Shown here: positions 37,275 to 45,543 of the stretch, piece after piece
Layout: every line of letters begins with the position of its first letter
Position numbering within the stretch: position 1 is the first letter of the stretch
DNA from: Acaryochloris sp. CCMEE 5410
GTDB lineage: Bacteria > Cyanobacteriota > Cyanobacteriia > Thermosynechococcales > Thermosynechococcaceae
Length of the DNA stretch: 64,000 bases
Direction: 5' to 3'
Assembly: GCF_000238775.2 (NCBI RefSeq)
Contig: NZ_AFEJ02000001.1
Location: forward strand, 2,480,001-2,544,000
Notes under the pieces: generated by a model
Told to the model about the DNA's origin: nothing
The model's input: only the letters and a program-made list of their open reading frames with translations
Database searches by the model: none
Program-made: the position numbers and the translations under genes

Positions 37275-37565
37275 CCTCTTTAAATGCTCTCGCTTCAACC
37301 CAAGTAACTCCGCCTGCTATATCACCTCTTAAGTGAATATATACAACCGTTTTAGGCTTCAACAATAAAATTTTTCGTGGGGCTAATTCCGAAATAACTT
37401 TTTCAAAGCATTTACCTACAGAAAAGAAATCTCCCATTAGCATTCGAGGGTGTTTTAAACCTGCACAGCGATGTTTAATCGATTGTGGTTTGTCGAGATT
37501 AGTAGCGAGTATTTCATCACCTTGGACTTGTAAATATAGATGTTGTGTGCGCCAAAACATCCTGA

Positions 37566-38099
37566 TTATGAGAGTTGAAAAAGAACATAATTTTGTTGTG
37601 TCGCAGCTCTACGGAAAAAATCTACGAGATCTTCATAGAAGTCTAGCAAGTCATCAGCTCCACCTTCGTAACAGCACCAATGGATATGGTAAAGGTCTAA
37701 ATCCATAAAGGCGCTTGTTGCGACCCTCTTTCGCATCTCTTCGACGGAAAGGGCATTCAGGGCTTGAGATATTTCCATAACCTCACTAGGCGTTAGAAAG
37801 TGTGAAAATAGCGCACTTCCAAGCTCGACTTTAGTACCTCCACTGAAGATCATTCCAAGTGGCGGAGGTGATTGGCTGCGGCTCGGCGTTGCTGAATCTC
37901 CCGTTATTGCACAATGCAACATATGCCACCAATCACCGACATCAACCATACAATTCTCAGGATGTCGGTTAGGTAATATTGGCATTGGATGAAATAACTC
38001 TGCCAGAGCCTCATAGAACTTATCATCATCACCGAAAGTGGACTCTAAGCACTCAAATTGTGCCGCAGTCATCATTAAAAAATCGCCGGTTATACTCAT
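37566..38099 (-). CDS. DUF1877 (YfbM-like) protein
   Basis: 177 residues. Family features: VDVGDWWHMLHCAITG near residue 52, PLGMIFSGGTKVE, LTPSEVMEISQALNAL, and a C-terminal YEDLVDFFRRAATQQNYVLF. DUF1877 proteins occur in accessory islands and have been listed among possible immunity proteins of polymorphic toxins; no biochemical role is established. The disrupted MreB-like gene starts 5 nt after its stop, so the two formed an operon. No toxin gene is visible nearby. Confidence 0.8.
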   Translation of the reverse strand: MSITGDFLMMTAAQFECLESTFGDDDKFYEALAELFHPMPILPNRHPENCMVDVGDWWHMLHCAITGDSATPSRSQSPPPLGMIFSGGTKVELGSALFSHFLTPSEVMEISQALNALSVEEMRKRVATSAFMDLDLYHIHWCCYEGGADDLLDFYEDLVDFFRRAATQQNYVLFQLS

Positions 38100-38211
38100 G
38101 GTTGCATTTTTCTCTAATAGGCTAAAAAATAGCGAGCCATTAGCTTTTGATGTTAAGCATTCCCTGATTCATTTATCCTGATTCAAGGAAATCTAGAGTC
38201 AGTCAAGGTTG

Positions 38212-39318
38212 ATGGCCAAATCTCAACTGCAGCAGTTACCAATCACGAAATTAAGAACTGCTTTGCGAACTTGGTATCAAGAGTCAGGGCGAGATCTCCC
38301 GTGGAGGCAAACGCGAGACCCTTATGCTATCTGGGTCTCAGAGATCATGCTCCAGCAAACCCAGGTCAAAACCGTTATTCCCTATTACCAGCGCTGGTTG
38401 GCCCAATTCCCTACCATAGACAGCTTAGCAGCCGCTCCCCAACAGGAAGTCTTAAAAATCTGGCAAGGGCTAGGCTACTACGCTCGGGCACGGAACTTGC
38501 ATCGAGCCGCCCAGCAAGTCGTCGCAGACTGGGACGGAGCTTTCCCAGAGCAATTTGACCAAGTACTGAGCTTACCCGGCATCGGTCGAACTACTGCCGG
38601 GGGCATTCTTAGCGCCGCCTTTAATCAACCCACCCCTATTTTGGATGGTAACGTCAAGCGCATCTTAGTCCGACTACTCGCCATCCAAGAGCCACCTAAG
38701 AAAGTGTTGGCAGATCTGTGGGAAGCCTCCACAGCGCTCCTCGATCCAGAGTATCCTAGGGAATTCAACCAGGCATTTATGGACCTGGGGGCAACCCTGT
38801 GTACCCCCAAACAACCCCAGTGCGATCGCTGTCCCTGGGTGTCCGACTGCCAAGCCTACCGTTATCAACTGCAAACCACCTTACCCATGACTGAACAGAA
38901 AGCCCCAGTCCCCCATAAACAAATTGGCGTCGCCGTGATCTGGAACGACCAAAACCAGATTCTGATCGATAAACGGCCCCAAAAAGGACTACTGGGCGGC
39001 CTATGGGAATTTCCTGGGGGCAAAGTGGAACCCCAAGAATCCGTGGAAGACTGCATTCGTCGGGAGATAAAAGAAGAACTAGGGATTGAGATTGGCGTTG
39101 ACGATCATTTAATTACCGTCAACCACGCCTACACCCATTTTAAAGTCACCCTGATGGTGCATCACTGCCACCATATCCAAGGGGAACCCCAGGCCATTGA
39201 ATGTGATGAAATTCGCTGGGTGACCTTAGCAGAGCTAGATGAGTATCCTTTTCCTAAAGCCAATCAAGAAATCATTGCCGCCTTACGGGCTTCTAAACAA
39301 CCAGCCCCCAAAGGCTAA
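38212..39318 (+). CDS. mutY: A/G-specific adenine DNA glycosylase with C-terminal NUDIX domain
   Basis: 368 residues from ATG 38212; the TTG just before it is unlikely. Removes adenine mispaired with 8-oxoguanine. Motifs: DPYAIWVSEIMLQQTQVKTV (catalytic Glu), the helix-hairpin-helix LPGIGRTTAGGIL, PILDGNVKRIL (catalytic Asp) and the iron-sulfur loop with four cysteines (C-x6-C-x2-C-x5-C: CTPKQPQCDRCPWVSDC). The C-terminal domain (about 245-365) has a full NUDIX box, GGKVEPQE...REIKEELGI, where MutY usually has a degenerate one, so the tail might keep hydrolase activity. recR follows by 43 nt. Confidence 0.95.
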   Translation: MAKSQLQQLPITKLRTALRTWYQESGRDLPWRQTRDPYAIWVSEIMLQQTQVKTVIPYYQRWLAQFPTIDSLAAAPQQEVLKIWQGLGYYARARNLHRAAQQVVADWDGAFPEQFDQVLSLPGIGRTTAGGILSAAFNQPTPILDGNVKRILVRLLAIQEPPKKVLADLWEASTALLDPEYPREFNQAFMDLGATLCTPKQPQCDRCPWVSDCQAYRYQLQTTLPMTEQKAPVPHKQIGVAVIWNDQNQILIDKRPQKGLLGGLWEFPGGKVEPQESVEDCIRREIKEELGIEIGVDDHLITVNHAYTHFKVTLMVHHCHHIQGEPQAIECDEIRWVTLAELDEYPFPKANQEIIAALRASKQPAPKG

Positions 39319-39360
39319 AATAATGACCTCCACTCCATCCCTACCGAGAGGCACCCGACT

Positions 39361-39963
39361 GTGAGTACGGTTTATACCCGGCCCCTAGCCAGACTGGTTG
39401 AGCAACTGCAGCGACTCCCCGGCATCGGCCCCAAAAGTGCCCAACGGCTGGCTCTGCACCTGTTAAAACGCCCCACTGCCGAAGTCGAAGCCCTAGCCAA
39501 TGCCTTAATCGAGGCCAAACAGCAGGTCGGTTTTTGTTCAGTCTGTTTTCATTTGTCCGCTGACCCTGTCTGCGATATTTGTCGTGCCCCCAGTCGGGAT
39601 AAAACCGTGATTTGCGTGGTTGCCGATTCTAGGGACGTGATTGCCCTCGAAAAAACCCGAGAATTCAAGGGTCAATATCATGTGCTCGGCGGTTTAATTT
39701 CACCCATGGATGGCATTGGCCCCGATCAGCTCAATGTCCAGCCCCTAATCCGCCGGGTTCATCAAACAAAAACCCAAGAGGTGATTCTAGCCATTAACCC
39801 CAGTGTGGAAGGCGAAACCACCACCCTGTATGTGGGGCAACTGCTCAAGCCGTTTACACGGGTGACACGCATTGCCTTTGGTCTCCCCATGGGGGGTGAC
39901 TTAGAATATGCAGATGAAGTCACCCTTGCTAGAGCACTAGAAGGGCGACGAGATCTGGATTAA
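39361..39963 (+). CDS. recR: Recombination mediator RecR
   Basis: 200 residues, GTG start. Acts with RecO/RecF to load RecA on gapped DNA. N-terminal helix-hairpin-helix ([18 protein letters not shown]), C4 zinc finger ([16 protein letters not shown]), Toprim domain ([15 protein letters not shown] and [13 protein letters not shown]) and a C-terminal [19 protein letters not shown]. Complete. Probably co-transcribed with mutY, giving a two-gene repair unit. It ends 19 nt from a convergent response regulator gene. Confidence 0.97.
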   Translation: MSTVYTRPLARLVEQLQRLPGIGPKSAQRLALHLLKRPTAEVEALANALIEAKQQVGFCSVCFHLSADPVCDICRAPSRDKTVICVVADSRDVIALEKTREFKGQYHVLGGLISPMDGIGPDQLNVQPLIRRVHQTKTQEVILAINPSVEGETTTLYVGQLLKPFTRVTRIAFGLPMGGDLEYADEVTLARALEGRRDLD

Positions 39964-39981
39964 ATTGATTGAGCTAAATTC

Positions 39982-40524
39982 TTAAAGCTTTTGCTTGACG
40001 AAGTTCACAAGCTGAGTCAACGCCCGCTTCAAGTTAGCAATCTCAGTTTCCATAGCCTCAACTCGCTGGCGTAGCTCAATCACCTCAGTATTATCGACAG
40101 CAGGAGCAGCCTCTGCAGGCTTGCTTGCTTCCGTGCGAAGTCGAGGTAGTCGCGATTTGGTAAAGGCACCTTTAATAGCTTTTTGTAATTGATGCTTCTC
40201 AAAAGGCTTTTCAATAAATTCAAAAAATTCGAAGGGTTCTGTCAGCTTATCGGTAACTTCTTCCTTCCGGCCTGACATGATCACCAGGGGAATGGACTGT
40301 AGATCATTTTCATTTTGCAGTTCTTGATAGACTTCCCAACCACTAACTCGGGGTAACAGAAAGTCCAACATGATTAAAGTAGGGCGTTCTTGCCGAATCA
40401 AGTTTAAGCCTTCTGCACCATCCTTAGCTTCTAACACCTGAAAGTCACCTTCCGGCAGCATATCCCGGACACGCATACGAATGACCTTACTGTCGTCAAT
40501 CACTAAGATTTTGTGACCTGCCAC
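39982..40524 (-). CDS. Response regulator with C-terminal coiled coil
   Basis: 180 residues. The receiver domain (1-125) has IDDSKVIRMRV, the phospho-acceptor in LIMLDFLLPRVSG (about D53), IMSGRK and EKPF (Lys). A short linker rich in Ala/Pro/Glu leads to a C-terminal coiled coil (VIELRQRVEAMETEIANLKR) that would dimerise or dock the protein. There is no DNA-binding or enzymatic output domain, so it acts through protein contact; PilG/PatA- or CheY-like use is possible. No kinase adjacent. Confidence 0.9.
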   Translation of the reverse strand: MAGHKILVIDDSKVIRMRVRDMLPEGDFQVLEAKDGAEGLNLIRQERPTLIMLDFLLPRVSGWEVYQELQNENDLQSIPLVIMSGRKEEVTDKLTEPFEFFEFIEKPFEKHQLQKAIKGAFTKSRLPRLRTEASKPAEAAPAVDNTEVIELRQRVEAMETEIANLKRALTQLVNFVKQKL

Positions 40525-40846
40525 GCTTAACTCCTACATCCACTAATGAGTAAGGGCTGAAAAATACCAGTCTAGTTCTAAACAATCTCTTGATAATGCA
40601 TCAGATTGAACAAGAATCTTGCCTAATAGAATTAGACCCTCTTCTAGAGTTTGCCCTGTTTTGACTCCAGAAATGTCACTTCACCTTAAGAAATAATTCA
40701 ACAATAAAGGAAAAAAGAGAATTTAGGAATCTGATTTCCCGTCATCTGGGCATTTTCTCCAGCTTTTTTTGGCCTGTTAGAGAGTCTGAAATGGTGTTAG
40801 TCTGCTGTTGATAAAGCTTGCCCTCTGCCTAAATTCTTACTGAGCC
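40525..40846. other. Divergent intergenic region
   Basis: 321 bp between the response regulator and the serine hydrolase gene. AT-rich, presumably with both promoters; I see no distinct element. Confidence 0.4.
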
Positions 40847-41788
40847 ATGCCGTTTTTTCAATCAGATGATCAGCTCCAATCTCAAGGCCAATCCATTTTG
40901 GAAGAAGTCTGGACCAAATTCCCCTGGTTAGCTCAAAATCAGCTGGCCATAACCTGGCTTGTCTATGATCCGCCTTTCATCACCAATACCGGCGGCAGCA
41001 TCAGTCCCCAAGAATTTTGGCAATATCCGGTGCGGGGGTATAGCTATCGGGGTGTGGAATGTATTTATCCCGCCAGCGTCGTCAAGCTGTTTTATCTCGT
41101 CGCCGCCCATGAGTGGTTAGAAACGGGCATGATGCAGCCATCGGCGGAATTAGACCGGGCGATGCAGGACATGATTATTGACTCTAGTAACGATGGCACG
41201 GGTCTGGTGGTGGATATGCTGACCGGCACCACCAGCGGTCCCGAGCTGCCCCCTGAACCGTTTAAAACCTGGCAGCACCAGCGCAACATCGTCAATCGGT
41301 ATTTCCAATCCTTGGGTTGGCCGGAACTGGGGACCATTAATGCCAATCAAAAAACCTGGGGCGATGGCCCCTACGGACGAGAACAGGCGTTTGTAGGAGA
41401 AACCCGAGCCAATCGCAATATGCTGACGACAGAAGCGACCGCCCGTCTGCTGCATAGTATTGTCGGTGGAGTATCGGTATCGGCGGTGCGATCGCAAGCC
41501 ATGCTCGACCTAATGCTACGAGACCTCAACCCCGACATACTAGCCGCAGACCCTGAAAATCAGGTCACTGGGTTTATCGGCGGTGGGGTTCCCTTAGATA
41601 CGAAGGTCTGGTCTAAGGCTGGATGGACCAGCACCGTCCGCCATGATGCTGCCTATATTGAACTGCCCAATCGCTCGCCCTATTTATTAGTGGTGTTTAC
41701 CGAGGGCAAACAAGCCAGCGATAACGAAGACGTCATTCCCTTTATTTCCGCCAAAGTGGCTGAGACTGTCCCCACCCACCCTGGCTAA
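40847..41788 (+). CDS. Class A beta-lactamase-fold serine hydrolase
   Basis: 313 residues, no signal peptide seen. The active-site motifs of the penicillin-recognising fold are present: S-x-x-K in YPASVVKLFYLV (about residue 83), S-x-N in IDSSNDGTG and a K-A-G-W stretch in VWSKAGWTSTV in place of the usual K-T/S-G. The E166-type omega loop is not obvious. Likely a cell-wall related or esterase-like relative rather than a resistance enzyme, because the motif is altered and the N-terminus has no export signal. It abuts the convergent ferredoxin gene with no gap. Confidence 0.8.
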   Translation: MPFFQSDDQLQSQGQSILEEVWTKFPWLAQNQLAITWLVYDPPFITNTGGSISPQEFWQYPVRGYSYRGVECIYPASVVKLFYLVAAHEWLETGMMQPSAELDRAMQDMIIDSSNDGTGLVVDMLTGTTSGPELPPEPFKTWQHQRNIVNRYFQSLGWPELGTINANQKTWGDGPYGREQAFVGETRANRNMLTTEATARLLHSIVGGVSVSAVRSQAMLDLMLRDLNPDILAADPENQVTGFIGGGVPLDTKVWSKAGWTSTVRHDAAYIELPNRSPYLLVVFTEGKQASDNEDVIPFISAKVAETVPTHPG

Positions 41789-42061
41789 TCACCAGGTGGG
41801 ATCTGAAAACAAATTAATCGTCAGTTGGGCATAGCCAGGTGGAACCGAGGAGATACAGGAACACAGCTCTCCAATCTCTTCAATGTCCACCTCACAGGCG
41901 TGACAAGAGCCCATCAAGCAACCCGTGGGAATGTCAATCCCTGCCCGTTCAGCAACTGTCAACAAGGGCTCACCCACTTCCGCCTCGATGGTGACATCGT
42001 CGGGCATAAATCTCACAGAGACAGACAAAGCTAAACCTCTCAAACCGGTTGGGCGTGTCAA
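41789..42061 (-). CDS. [2Fe-2S] ferredoxin-like protein with compressed cysteine spacing
   Basis: About 75-90 residues; the true start is unclear (TTG 42028, with GAGAGG upstream, GTG 42016 and ATG 42007 are all possible). The ubiquitin-like fold is shown by FMPDDVTIEAEVGEPLLTVA and the cluster loop PTGCLMGSCHACEVDI (C-x4-C-x2-C). The fourth cysteine, normally about 29 residues later, is here only 10-12 residues on (ELCSCISSVP). So the protein is a shortened member, with two candidate ligands in CSC. It may serve a specific oxygenase or reductase. Confidence 0.85.
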   Translation of the reverse strand: MTRPTGLRGLALSVSVRFMPDDVTIEAEVGEPLLTVAERAGIDIPTGCLMGSCHACEVDIEEIGELCSCISSVPPGYAQLTINLFSDPTW

Positions 42062-42508
42062 TAATCTTAATGAATTTCTTCCCGAAATGGCTAGGAGCCG
42101 CGTCTAATCGCAGTTATCCCTCTTGGCCTGAGGTCCACCCTGCCGATCTGCGTAACAAAGCCCCGCCCCCCCGATAACTGAGTGTAGTAACCCTGGCGTT
42201 TTTCCATTTCTATGTCTAATCCGTTGATATAAATCACTGTGTCTACCCTGGAGGAACCGCTAGACTTGCCGATAAGTTGCAATCCTCTCTAAACAGGTAC
42301 TTGCGTCTTTTAAATATTGGGTTCAAGAAGCGCCTCGTCTTGAACGAGAGCCAGCAACCATCAGACTGATCACAACATGCATATCAAAGCAGAGTGTGAA
42401 CGACATGATTTAGAGTCCGACCAAACCCTAAAAACTTGTAATTTTTGGGATTTCTATGAGTCGACTCTCTTAAAATATGGGTTGGAATGAGCGTTTTGGT
42501 TTGGGTTG
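42062..42508. other. Upstream region of the membrane kinase gene
   Basis: 446 bp. It contains a doubtful 63-codon minus-strand ORF (42091-42282) and an 8-bp inverted repeat (42321-42328 with 42338-42345). No terminator-like T run follows the repeat. Confidence 0.35.
42091..42282 (-). CDS. Possible small protein upstream of the ferredoxin-like gene
   Basis: 63 codons (MQLIGKSSGSSRVDTVIYIN at the start). The composition is protein-like, and it lies about 30 nt upstream of the longest ferredoxin-like frame on the same strand, so co-transcription is possible. No motif and no clear ribosome binding site, so it could equally be chance. Confidence 0.25.
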   Translation of the reverse strand: MQLIGKSSGSSRVDTVIYINGLDIEMEKRQGYYTQLSGGRGFVTQIGRVDLRPRGITAIRRGS

Positions 42509-44455
42509 ATGGTTGAGATGTCCGGACAAGTCATAGCCTATCGGTATCATGTGCTAAAAACCTTAGCGCAAGGGTCTTTTGGGACTACTTTTTTAGCCCG
42601 AGATACCTATTTACCCGATTATCCACAGTGCGTGATCAAGCAGCTCCAGCCCGATTCAAGTGATCCGAAATTCCTGGAGATTGCTCGCCGACTATTTGAA
42701 CAAGAAGCGAGCATTTTAGGCAACCTAGGTAACCATCCTCGGATTCCCAAACTTCTCTCTTATTTTGAGTCCGAACAAGATTTTTTTCTGGTCCAAGAAT
42801 TTATTGATGGCATTTCGATTGCCCAGGAATTGAGTCCCGATAAACGGTGGCCAGAAGCCAAGGTTAAAGCCTTCCTCATTGAATGTTTAGACATCCTCAA
42901 ATATGTCCATGACCTAGGGGTGATTCACCGAGATATTAAGCCGGACAACTTAATTCGACGATTGTCGGACCAGGCTGTATTTTTACTGGACTTTGGAGCC
43001 GTTAAGCAAATTAGCAGCGGTCAAAACCAAGCCACCGAGACCACGATTGCCGTCGGTACCCCAGGCTATATGCCGGACGAGCAAATTCGCGGCAAACCCC
43101 ATATTAGTAGCGATATCTATGCGTTAGGCACCATTGGTATCTATGGGTTAACGGGCGTTCGTCCCGTCGAGTTTGAGCGTAGCGAAGAAGACGAAATCCT
43201 CTGGCAGAGTCAAGCCGACGTCAGTACGGGGATGGCTGAAATTTTACGAAAGATGGTTCGTCGAGACTATCGCAAGCGCTATCAGTCTGTCGCCGAAGTG
43301 TTAGCGGATCTCGAACAGGTGCCTGATGTAATGGGCAGCAAGACCATGGCCGCCGCCAAAACGGAAGCCATACCCGGCCTGCTAGATGCAGAAAGTGTCC
43401 CAGCAGAGCCTCCTTCTACCATTTATCAATCTCCAGCCTCAGTTACTACCGACCACTCAACCAACCAAGTCACCAATCAAGACACGAACATTCAGGCACC
43501 CCCCGTACAGCCTGAAAAGGGCACTGCCCCCATCTATGAAACCAGCGGCGCCAAAACAAAATCCCGTCAATTGCTCAAGGTGCTCGTGCCCTCCACGGTT
43601 TTAGTCGGGGCAGGCATCGGTGGGTTTCTACTCTGGGGGCCAAAAACCCTTAGTCAAACGGCGGCTCAACTGAGTCAACTACATGGGCAAGCCAAATATT
43701 CTGAATGTATTGACCTAGGCGAGACTGCCATGACCCAGCAGTCTAAGGCAGTCAATCAATTACTCAACCCCCTCTCCAAGTGCTATCTCGGCCAGGCCAA
43801 ACAACTGGCTGAGGAAACGAAGTTGGGGGAGGCGGTACAGATGGTCACTAAGGTGTCCGATCAGAGTACCTATCATTTTCAAGCCACCCAGAAATTAGAT
43901 GACTGGTCCGCCCTGATCCTGCAAGAGGCTCGCCAGAACTATGAAATTAAGGGAGATTTAAAGCTGGCGTTGGCGGGAATTGAACAAATTCCCACGACTA
44001 GCGTCGTTAAGACCAAAGCCCAGCGTGAATCTAAGCAATGGCAAGACAAGCATAGTGCTAATGAAAAGAAGATCACGGCGGCTAAAAAAGCCTTAAAGGA
44101 AGGGCGTGAGGAAGATGCGATCGCAACTGCGAAACAAATCAAAGCGCCAGAGTATTGGAAGAAGATCGCCGATCAGATCCAGAAGGATGCCAAAACTGCG
44201 ATCGCCAATCGGCCAGCCCCCGAACCCGTTTGGCAGCCCCCTGCTCAAACAGCCACCCGGTCGGCCCCTCCGGTCTATCAGCCCCCCGTTCGCTCTGCTC
44301 CGGTTTACCAACCGCCAGTCCGGTCAGCGCCTCCCCCCGTCTATCGTCCCCCTGCCCGGTCGGCCCCTCCGGTCTATCAGCCCCCGGCACAACCGGCTCC
44401 TCCCCCCCAGAAAGAAGTAGTGAATATCTGCCCTGGTCCTTTGTGTTCAGAATGA
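42509..44455 (+). CDS. Membrane-anchored Ser/Thr protein kinase with Pro-rich repeat tail
   Basis: About 648 residues. Kinase domain at about 10-275: LAQGSFGTTFLARD, lysine in CVIKQLQPD, catalytic GVIHRDIKPDNL (about 138-149), LLDFGAVKQI and VGTPGYMPDEQ. A Ser/Thr/Pro-rich linker precedes a single transmembrane helix near 355-373 (LVPSTVLVGAGIGGFLLWG). The outer part has a helical region of about 190 residues and then tandem PPVYQPPVRSAP-type repeats (about 575-640), ending CPGPLCSE. So the kinase is inside and the repeats outside, as in envelope-sensing kinases. Downstream genes encode exported proteins on the same strand, its possible partners. Start ATG 42509; ATG 42518 is also possible. 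Confidence 0.9.
   Translation: MVEMSGQVIAYRYHVLKTLAQGSFGTTFLARDTYLPDYPQCVIKQLQPDSSDPKFLEIARRLFEQEASILGNLGNHPRIPKLLSYFESEQDFFLVQEFIDGISIAQELSPDKRWPEAKVKAFLIECLDILKYVHDLGVIHRDIKPDNLIRRLSDQAVFLLDFGAVKQISSGQNQATETTIAVGTPGYMPDEQIRGKPHISSDIYALGTIGIYGLTGVRPVEFERSEEDEILWQSQADVSTGMAEILRKMVRRDYRKRYQSVAEVLADLEQVPDVMGSKTMAAAKTEAIPGLLDAESVPAEPPSTIYQSPASVTTDHSTNQVTNQDTNIQAPPVQPEKGTAPIYETSGAKTKSRQLLKVLVPSTVLVGAGIGGFLLWGPKTLSQTAAQLSQLHGQAKYSECIDLGETAMTQQSKAVNQLLNPLSKCYLGQAKQLAEETKLGEAVQMVTKVSDQSTYHFQATQKLDDWSALILQEARQNYEIKGDLKLALAGIEQIPTTSVVKTKAQRESKQWQDKHSANEKKITAAKKALKEGREEDAIATAKQIKAPEYWKKIADQIQKDAKTAIANRPAPEPVWQPPAQTATRSAPPVYQPPVRSAPVYQPPVRSAPPPVYRPPARSAPPVYQPPAQPAPPPQKEVVNICPGPLCSE
44214..44400 (+). repeat. 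Coding repeats for the proline-rich tail of the kinase
   Basis: Imperfect copies of a unit encoding (R)SAPPVYQPPV, about 30-36 bp each, with a nearly identical stretch (CGGTCGGCCCCTCCGGTCTA) at 44260 and 44359. Copy number is likely to vary. Confidence 0.7.
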
Positions 44456-44577
44456 GGTTACCGATGTCATCAACAACGTCATCAACAATTTAGCTATCCG
44501 GCCTATCCCTGAGGGATCAGCCAACCAAATTTCATGCGGGTGATTTATGCCAGTGACAACGACTTCAAGGTATTGAA

Positions 44578-45255
44578 ATGACTTATTTTTCTAGAATTCT
44601 CTTCACATCTTCTCTCTGCTTAACAGCCACCCTGGCCCAGGTTGCTACCCCCTTAGCGGCCTCTGCCGACCCAAGTTTATCGACCCCCGGCATCCCTGCT
44701 GTCCCCACGGTTTCAGAAGGAGAAAACGCCACTTCCCCCCAAATCAAACCGGGTATTTCACCCGATCAACCCGTAAAACCCAGAATTCGCTATGAATGCA
44801 AAAATGAGGCGGATAAATTATCGACTGTCGCCCATACTGAGCGCGGCATGATTGAGCTGATTGTGTGGGAAAGCAACTTTTTTGGTACTACTTGGACCCC
44901 GGCAAAAAGATGTGAAACTGTAACCCAACGATTTCAGCAATTCTCTGACCAGCGACTCCTCAAATTTGTCTCGACAGGAAGTATGAATAACTACCAAGTT
45001 ATTTGTATCTCTGAGCAAGCAGGACAATGCCTGGATCAAGGATTATTAATTACCCTAGAGCCTAAAGATAAACCCACACGGGTATTGCGCCAACTGTTCA
45101 ACTATCGCACCAGTATTCGCCGAGGCGGTCCCAAAAAAGAGGTCATTGACTTTGAGCGTTTATTAAACGAAAGAACGCCCGTCGCTGAGCCTGAAAGCGC
45201 TATCGGTGGTACAGCAGACACTCCGATCAGCCCTAATCCTGGCTTAGATAATTAA
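44578..45255 (+). CDS. Exported COP23-domain protein
   Basis: 225 residues. An N-terminal signal peptide (LFTSSLCLTATLAQVATPLA, cleavage near ASA) and a short Pro-rich spacer precede a domain (about 70-195) with IRYECKNEADKLSTVA, WTPAKRCETVTQRFQQF and NNYQVICISEQAGQCLDQ. The four cysteines fit the COP23 family, named after a circadian-oscillating membrane-bound protein of Cyanothece. Function unknown; the even cysteines suggest disulphides in an oxidising compartment. It follows the membrane kinase by 122 nt and is closed by a terminator. Confidence 0.82.
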   Translation: MTYFSRILFTSSLCLTATLAQVATPLAASADPSLSTPGIPAVPTVSEGENATSPQIKPGISPDQPVKPRIRYECKNEADKLSTVAHTERGMIELIVWESNFFGTTWTPAKRCETVTQRFQQFSDQRLLKFVSTGSMNNYQVICISEQAGQCLDQGLLITLEPKDKPTRVLRQLFNYRTSIRRGGPKKEVIDFERLLNERTPVAEPESAIGGTADTPISPNPGLDN

Positions 45256-45341
45256 TGTTCGCTCTGTCTTAACGGACGTTTTCTTCTAAAGATTTAAGCC
45301 TTGTAGCGGTCAGTCTTTTAGGCCTGAATTATCAATTTTTT

Positions 45342-45379
45342 TCCAGAGAGTATGTTTCTTTTTACTCTCTGGATTTTTT
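45342..45379 (+). terminator. Factor-independent terminator
   Basis: An 11-bp perfect stem (45342-45352 with 45363-45373), 10-nt loop, followed by six T. Ends the kinase-COP23 transcript and separates it from the barrel-CHAT pair. Confidence 0.88.
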
Positions 45380-45543
45380 ATGGTGCAGTATCCAGTTGAG
45401 GGCAATTCATCCACCTGATAGATATTGATATTTTCTGAATATCAGCTTCAATCGCTTGACAGTATGCTTCAATCTAGGGTGACTAATTTCCTGAGTCTGT
45501 TCAAGAGGACTGTTATTTATTGCGCTTATTTGTGGATAAATTT

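Larger units (their letters stand above)
36092..37560 (-). pseudogene. Small MreB/actin-like gene split by an IS element
   Basis: The ORF reading down from 37560 encodes 98 genuine residues to 37267, then runs into IS sequence. The rest lies at 36190-36092. Removing the IS and one copy of the 8-bp duplication joins the two parts in frame to give a protein of about 130 residues, ...ARAFKEAAF/MGGAYQCYVPRA..., ending ESWDDE. The segment KPKTVVYIH...GGVTWVEARAFKEAA resembles the MreB stretch P-R-V-x-V-x-x-P-x-G-x-T-x-V-E-x-R-A-x-x-E-A-A, so this may be a short actin-fold relative. It lies 5 nt after the DUF1877 gene and was probably its operon partner. Confidence 0.85.

Noticed and set aside
43386-43604. 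Plus-strand ORFs in other frames of the kinase gene
   Set aside because: Frame shadows within a well-supported kinase.
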